DNA from: Betaproteobacteria bacterium
GTDB lineage: Bacteria > Pseudomonadota > Gammaproteobacteria > Burkholderiales > Burkholderiaceae_F
DNA length: 64,000 nt
Direction of reading: 5' to 3'
Assembly (NCBI GenBank): GCA_016861185.1
Contig: BOKW01000009.1
Coordinates: forward strand, 1 to 64,000
The notes beneath the pieces were generated by a model. That model was not told where the DNA came from and searched no databases. It saw only the letters and a program-made list of their open reading frames with translations. Shown here one piece after another: positions 63,140 to 64,000 of this stretch (position 1 is the first letter of the stretch; each line of letters opens with the position of its first letter). The position numbers and the translations under genes are program-made.

Positions 63140-63586
63140 CTACTGGATCGCTTTACTCACTTCTGGGGAGTAGTCGCTCTCGTTGCCCGCGCCGTCGTAG
63201 GCGGTAACGGCGAAATAGTAGGTTCTGCCGGCCTGCAGGTTGGAGACCGCATACGTCAGTCCCCCACCGGCATCGATCCCACTGCCGCGCGCCTGCGCGT
63301 ACGTGCGCGAAGATGTTCCGTAGTAAACACGGTAGCCGCGCACATCCGTATCCGTCGAAACGGACCAAGAGAGCACCGCCGTGCCGGCGGGCGGCGGCGC
63401 CGGAGAAGGACCGGGCGGCGGCGCCGGGGGCGGGCTCGGGGGGGGTGTCGGCGTCGGACTAGGCTGCGGCGCAGAGCCCCCAGGAGCGTCGCCGTTCCAG
63501 GCGCTCTCACCATCGGTGCTGCCACAACCACCCAGCAAGACCAAGCCGGACGCTGCGACGGCACAAACGAACAACCGCTTCAACAT
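63140..63586 (-). CDS. Small lipoprotein with one FnIII domain
   Basis: The 148-residue product has a lipobox at Leu-Gly-Gly-Cys (Cys21) and a Pro-rich linker (about 38-68). A single fibronectin type III domain (about 70-146) has Arg-Gly-Tyr-Arg-Val-Tyr-Tyr-Gly and Tyr-Phe-Ala-Val-Thr-Ala-Tyr-Asp-Gly-Ala-Gly-Asn-Glu-Ser. It is a binding or scaffold protein at the cell surface rather than an enzyme. It is the first gene of the lipoprotein set read leftwards, 128 bases before the partial decarboxylase stop. Confidence 0.8.
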   Translation of the reverse strand: MLKRLFVCAVAASGLVLLGGCGSTDGESAWNGDAPGGSAPQPSPTPTPPPSPPPAPPPGPSPAPPPAGTAVLSWSVSTDTDVRGYRVYYGTSSRTYAQARGSGIDAGGGLTYAVSNLQAGRTYYFAVTAYDGAGNESDYSPEVSKAIQ

Positions 63587-63714
63587 TGGTCCCCTCAGCT
63601 TGAAGAAACGCCCGCACGATGACGAGCACTCTTCGAACGATCTCTCTGCGAGGCGGATTATCGTGCAGCGACCGGGCCTCTCCCTCCCTCCGGAGCGCTA
63701 ATCCTTTCAGGGCG

Positions 63715-64000
63715 TCAGAGCAGTACCTCCAACGGCTCTGGATGACCAAGGAATCGCGTCGGGCTCGCGGTCAGGCCGTAGGCGCCCGATTGCAGCACGA
63801 CGATCAGCGAATCCTCTTGTGCCGCGCCGATCTCCACTCGATCGCCGAGCAGATCAAGCGGCGTACAAAGGGGACCGACGACGGACACAACCTCCCTGGG
63901 GCCAGAGCAGACCTGCGTGCCGTTGCAGACGGGGTAGTTCTTTCGGATGACCTGGCCGAAGTTCCCGGACGCGGCCAGATGGTGATGCAGTCCGCCGTCG
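63715..64000 (-). CDS. C-terminal part of an exosortase A-associated PLP decarboxylase
   Basis: The frame is open to the right edge and ends with TGA at 63715-63717, giving 94 residues. It contains Asp-Gly-Gly-Leu-His-His-His-Leu-Ala-Ala-Ser-Gly and Gly-Pro-Leu-Cys-Thr-Pro-Leu-Asp-Leu-Leu. Near the end, Gly-Ala-Tyr-Gly-Leu-Thr-Ala-Ser-Pro-Thr-Arg-Phe-Leu is the C-terminal active-site region of ornithine/diaminopimelate-type decarboxylases. The match is best to the exosortase A-associated branch, so the XrtA locus should continue beyond the window. A genuine LysA is less likely in this setting. Confidence 0.8.
   Translation of the reverse strand, partial: DGGLHHHLAASGNFGQVIRKNYPVCNGTQVCSGPREVVSVVGPLCTPLDLLGDRVEIGAAQEDSLIVVLQSGAYGLTASPTRFLGHPEPLEVLL

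Overview
The window is high-GC DNA with dense, mostly overlapping bacterial genes. The order scpB-rluB-rimP-nusA-infB-rbfA-truB-typA, together with DUF2788 and DUF2189 proteins and an XrtA/PEP-CTERM (exosortase A) polysaccharide locus, points to a betaproteobacterium, probably Burkholderiales or a neighbouring order. That placement is inference from gene content; no rRNA or tRNA gene was seen.

Layout. 1-2477: right-hand edge of a prophage or prophage remnant (tail tape measure protein plus small ORFs). 2474-5489: small conserved proteins and a DMT exporter. 5486-15941 (minus): core information-processing genes typA, truB, rbfA, infB, nusA and rimP, with a promoter and an attenuator-like leader before rimP, then rluB and scpB. 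16260-18826: a secreted FnIII/beta-helix lipoprotein divergent from lexA, which has an SOS box over its own -10. 19211-24923 (plus): a glycosyltransferase, FkbH-like protein, acyl carrier protein, MBOAT acyltransferase and methyltransferase, with a divergent membrane-anchored SGNH-type protein; this looks like a surface-glycan acylation module. 26094-28184: a quinohaemoprotein dehydrogenase with an N-terminal cytochrome c domain. 28547-40423 (minus): YdcF protein, trypsin-like protease, TviC- and TviB-like UDP-HexNAc uronate enzymes, then the XrtA-associated PrsT, PrsR, PrsK and the TIGR03013 sugar transferase. 41202-51329 (plus): genes for a CDP-linked branched deoxysugar (C-methyltransferase, RfbG, 3,5-epimerase, DUF4910, RfbF), then PIG-L, GT2, pyruvyltransferase, class III aminotransferase and a methyltransferase. 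51553-63586: secreted lipoproteins (two DUF4038 proteins, a long polyproline protein, a beta-propeller, an FnIII protein), a Wzx-type flippase and a decayed copy of it, and an alkaline-phosphatase-like protein. The last 286 bases are the C-terminus of an exosortase A-associated PLP decarboxylase, so the XrtA locus continues to the right.

How the parts fit. PrsK and PrsR would sense and switch on the exopolysaccharide/PEP-CTERM programme through sigma-54. TviB and TviC supply UDP-HexNAc-uronates, the TIGR03013 enzyme starts the lipid-linked repeat, RfbF/RfbG and partners supply a branched CDP-sugar, and the GTs, flippase, pyruvyl-, acyl- and methyl-transferases build and decorate the polymer. 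The secreted DUF4038 and other lipoproteins may trim or bind it outside. This scheme is inferred from families and neighbourhood.

The most notable non-gene features are three different palindromic repeat families placed against or inside genes (8746-8823, 28182-28535, 35335-35412). The third is a 78-bp element inserted in frame in the signal region of prsT. There is also a tandem DUF4038-flippase duplication in which one flippase copy has decayed.
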